64,000 bases of DNA from NCBI RefSeq assembly GCF_019636075.1, contig NZ_JAHBYG010000004.1, forward strand, positions 62,001 through 126,000, read 5' to 3'. Below are positions 62,558 to 64,000 of this stretch, piece after piece. The notes beneath the pieces were generated by a model. The model worked only from the letters and a program-made list of their open reading frames with translations, searched no databases and was not told the DNA's origin. This DNA is from Ferrovibrio sp. (lineage in GTDB: Bacteria > Pseudomonadota > Alphaproteobacteria > Ferrovibrionales > Ferrovibrionaceae). The stretch's first letter is position 1. Each line of letters begins with the position of its first letter. Made by a program: the position numbers and the translations under genes.

Positions 62558-63925
62558 ATGACAGCATCACATTCTGCCGCCCCGCGGCCGCATCAGGCCC
62601 TGCCGGGCAAGCCGCTGGCCGGCAAGGCCAGCGTTCCCGGGGATAAATCCATTTCGCACCGTGCGCTGATTTTCGGCGCCCTGGCGGTGGGCGAAACCCG
62701 CGTCAGCGGCCTGCTGGAAGGCGAGGATGTGCTGCGCACGGCGGCCGCCATGCGCGCCATGGGGGCCGAGGCCGAACGCTTGCCGGATGGCAGCTGGCGG
62801 GTGCGCGGCGTGGGCGTGGGCGGTTTCGCCGAGCCGGCCGATGTGCTGGATATGGGCAATGCGGGCACCGGCGCCCGGCTGGTGATGGGCCTGGTGGCCA
62901 GCCATGCGATGACCGCGATTTTCACCGGCGACGCCTCGCTGCGCCGCCGCCCGATGGGTCGGGTGATCGAGCCTTTGAGCCTGATGGGCGCACGTTTCAT
63001 CGGCCGTTCCGGCGGCCGGCTGCCGCTGGCGGTGGTGGGCGCGCAACAGCCGCTGCCGATCAGCTACACCCTGCCGGTGGCCTCGGCGCAGGTGAAATCC
63101 GCCTTGTTGCTGGCCGGGCTGAACGCGCCGGGCATCACCAGCGTGATCGAGCCCGAACCGACCCGCGACCATACCGAAAACCTGCTGCGGCATTTCGGCG
63201 CCAAGGTGGAGGTGCATGACGACGAACGCGGCCGGGTGATTACCCTTGCCGGCCAGCCGGAATTGCGCCCCGCCGATATCGACGTGCCGGGCGATCCCTC
63301 CTCGGCAGCCTTCCCGCTGGTGGCGGCGCTGATCGTGCCGGGCTCCGAGATCACCATCACCGGGGTGGGCATGAACCCGCTGCGCACCGGGCTTTTCGAC
63401 ACGTTGCTCGACATGGGCGCCGATCTGACTTTCAGCAACCGCCGCGAACAGGGCGGCGAGCCGGTGGCCGATATCACCGCGCGGCATTCCAGGCTGAAGG
63501 GCATCACCGTGCCGCCCGAACGCGCCCCCAGCATGATCGACGAATATCCGATCCTGTTCGTGGCCGCCGCCTGCGCCGAAGGCAAAACCATCGTGCGCGG
63601 CGCCAAGGAATTGCGCGTGAAGGAATCCGACCGCCTGGCCGCCATGGCGCGCGCCCTGGCCGCCAATGGCGTGGCCCTGGAAGAGCTGGAAGACGGCCTG
63701 ATCATCACCGGCAATGGCCAGGCACCCCAGGGTAGCGCCCTGGTCGGCGGCGCCAGCGTGGCCACCGAACTGGACCACCGCATCGCCATGTCCGCCCTGG
63801 TGCTCGGCCTCGCCGCCAAGAACGGTGTGGCGGTGGACGACGTGGGCATGATCGACACCTCGTTTCCGGGATTTGTGGCCCTGATCCAAGGGCTGGGCGG
63901 AAATTTGACGCCGAAAACCGCCTAA
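62558..63925 (+). CDS. aroA: 3-phosphoshikimate 1-carboxyvinyltransferase (EPSP synthase, class II)
   Basis: The 455-aa enzyme of chorismate synthesis. It resembles the class II (CP4) form: [64 protein letters not shown] and [13 protein letters not shown]. The residue equivalent to CP4 Ala100, which makes that enzyme glyphosate-insensitive, is Gly103 here. The ATG at 62558 is the standard start; a frame open to 62396 crosses the neighbour's upstream region. No gene overlaps downstream within the window. Confidence 0.97.
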   Translation: MTASHSAAPRPHQALPGKPLAGKASVPGDKSISHRALIFGALAVGETRVSGLLEGEDVLRTAAAMRAMGAEAERLPDGSWRVRGVGVGGFAEPADVLDMGNAGTGARLVMGLVASHAMTAIFTGDASLRRRPMGRVIEPLSLMGARFIGRSGGRLPLAVVGAQQPLPISYTLPVASAQVKSALLLAGLNAPGITSVIEPEPTRDHTENLLRHFGAKVEVHDDERGRVITLAGQPELRPADIDVPGDPSSAAFPLVAALIVPGSEITITGVGMNPLRTGLFDTLLDMGADLTFSNRREQGGEPVADITARHSRLKGITVPPERAPSMIDEYPILFVAAACAEGKTIVRGAKELRVKESDRLAAMARALAANGVALEELEDGLIITGNGQAPQGSALVGGASVATELDHRIAMSALVLGLAAKNGVAVDDVGMIDTSFPGFVALIQGLGGNLTPKTA

Positions 63926-64000
63926 AATTTCGGCAAATATGGTGAATCGCCCCAGTTGAATTGCTGCGCCATAAAAGCCATTAACGGTATAATTTCGCTG
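63926..64000. other. Region after aroA, cut by the window end
   Basis: Seventy-five non-coding bases, A+T-rich toward the end, with TATAAT-like text near 63990. In many relatives cmk follows; no coding start is visible here. Confidence 0.4.

Overview
The window is a G+C-rich chromosomal segment of an alphaproteobacterium, probably Rhodospirillales-like. The evidence is a class II (CP4-type) AroA, a TIGR02300 zinc-ribbon protein, an NDUFA9-type epimerase, a SUV3-like helicase, the alphaproteobacterial form of HslV, and sigma-54 promoters on both a nitrogen gene and a flagellar operon. I cannot name the genus from sequence alone. There is no rRNA, CRISPR array, prophage or complete insertion sequence. 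One tRNA gene, tRNA-Ala(GGC), lies at 61841-61916.

Layout. At 1-2000 a tail of an unknown gene with three tandem hairpins precedes amtB, which has its own sigma-54 promoter. An Anbu-type operon follows (ATP-grasp, alpha-E, Anbu protease; 2145-5372). From 5.4 to 13 kb come a PA14 lipoprotein, xth, a gentisate dioxygenase/degenerate SDR operon, hslVU with a structured 3' RNA, and a RelE/RHH toxin-antitoxin pair. The glutamate synthase genes gltD-gltB occupy 13.1-19.1 kb. Next are acyltransferase, ABM and NDUFA9-like genes, then the hook operon flgE-flgK-flgL-flgD (22.3-26.8 kb) behind a strong sigma-54 promoter. From 27 to 33 kb lie CHAD, MAPEG, rnk and methylmalonyl-CoA mutase. An AbiE cassette abuts modE-modA-modB-modC, followed by a Phd/VapC pair, a SUV3-like helicase, GIY-YIG, secA, dapE and kup. 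From 49 to 52 kb are PemIK and truA-fmt-def. The rest holds rmuC, exoD, transporters, MqsRA, speDE with a structured leader, small membrane genes, tRNA-Ala, a TIGR02300 gene and aroA.

Two physiological themes recur. Nitrogen metabolism is represented by amtB under sigma-54 and by gltBD. Polyamine synthesis is represented by speD-speE in a translationally coupled pair. Molybdate uptake (modABC plus a one-domain ModE) forms a compact operon. Five toxin-antitoxin loci (RelE/RHH, AbiE, Phd/VapC, PemIK, MqsRA) lie within 45 kb, each with its own palindrome at the promoter.

The most interesting unexplained structure is in non-coding DNA. First, the hslU 3' region folds into four hairpins, three with C5-C6 loops, ending in a U-run; this is a candidate anti-Shine-Dalgarno sRNA. 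Second, the speD leader can form a 17-position stem or, exclusively of it, an 11-bp helix that covers the speD ribosome-binding site. Third, a family of palindromic repeats with compensatory stem changes sits at five intergenic places, two of them flanking a lone GIY-YIG nuclease gene. All functions are read from sequence motifs; no database search was run.
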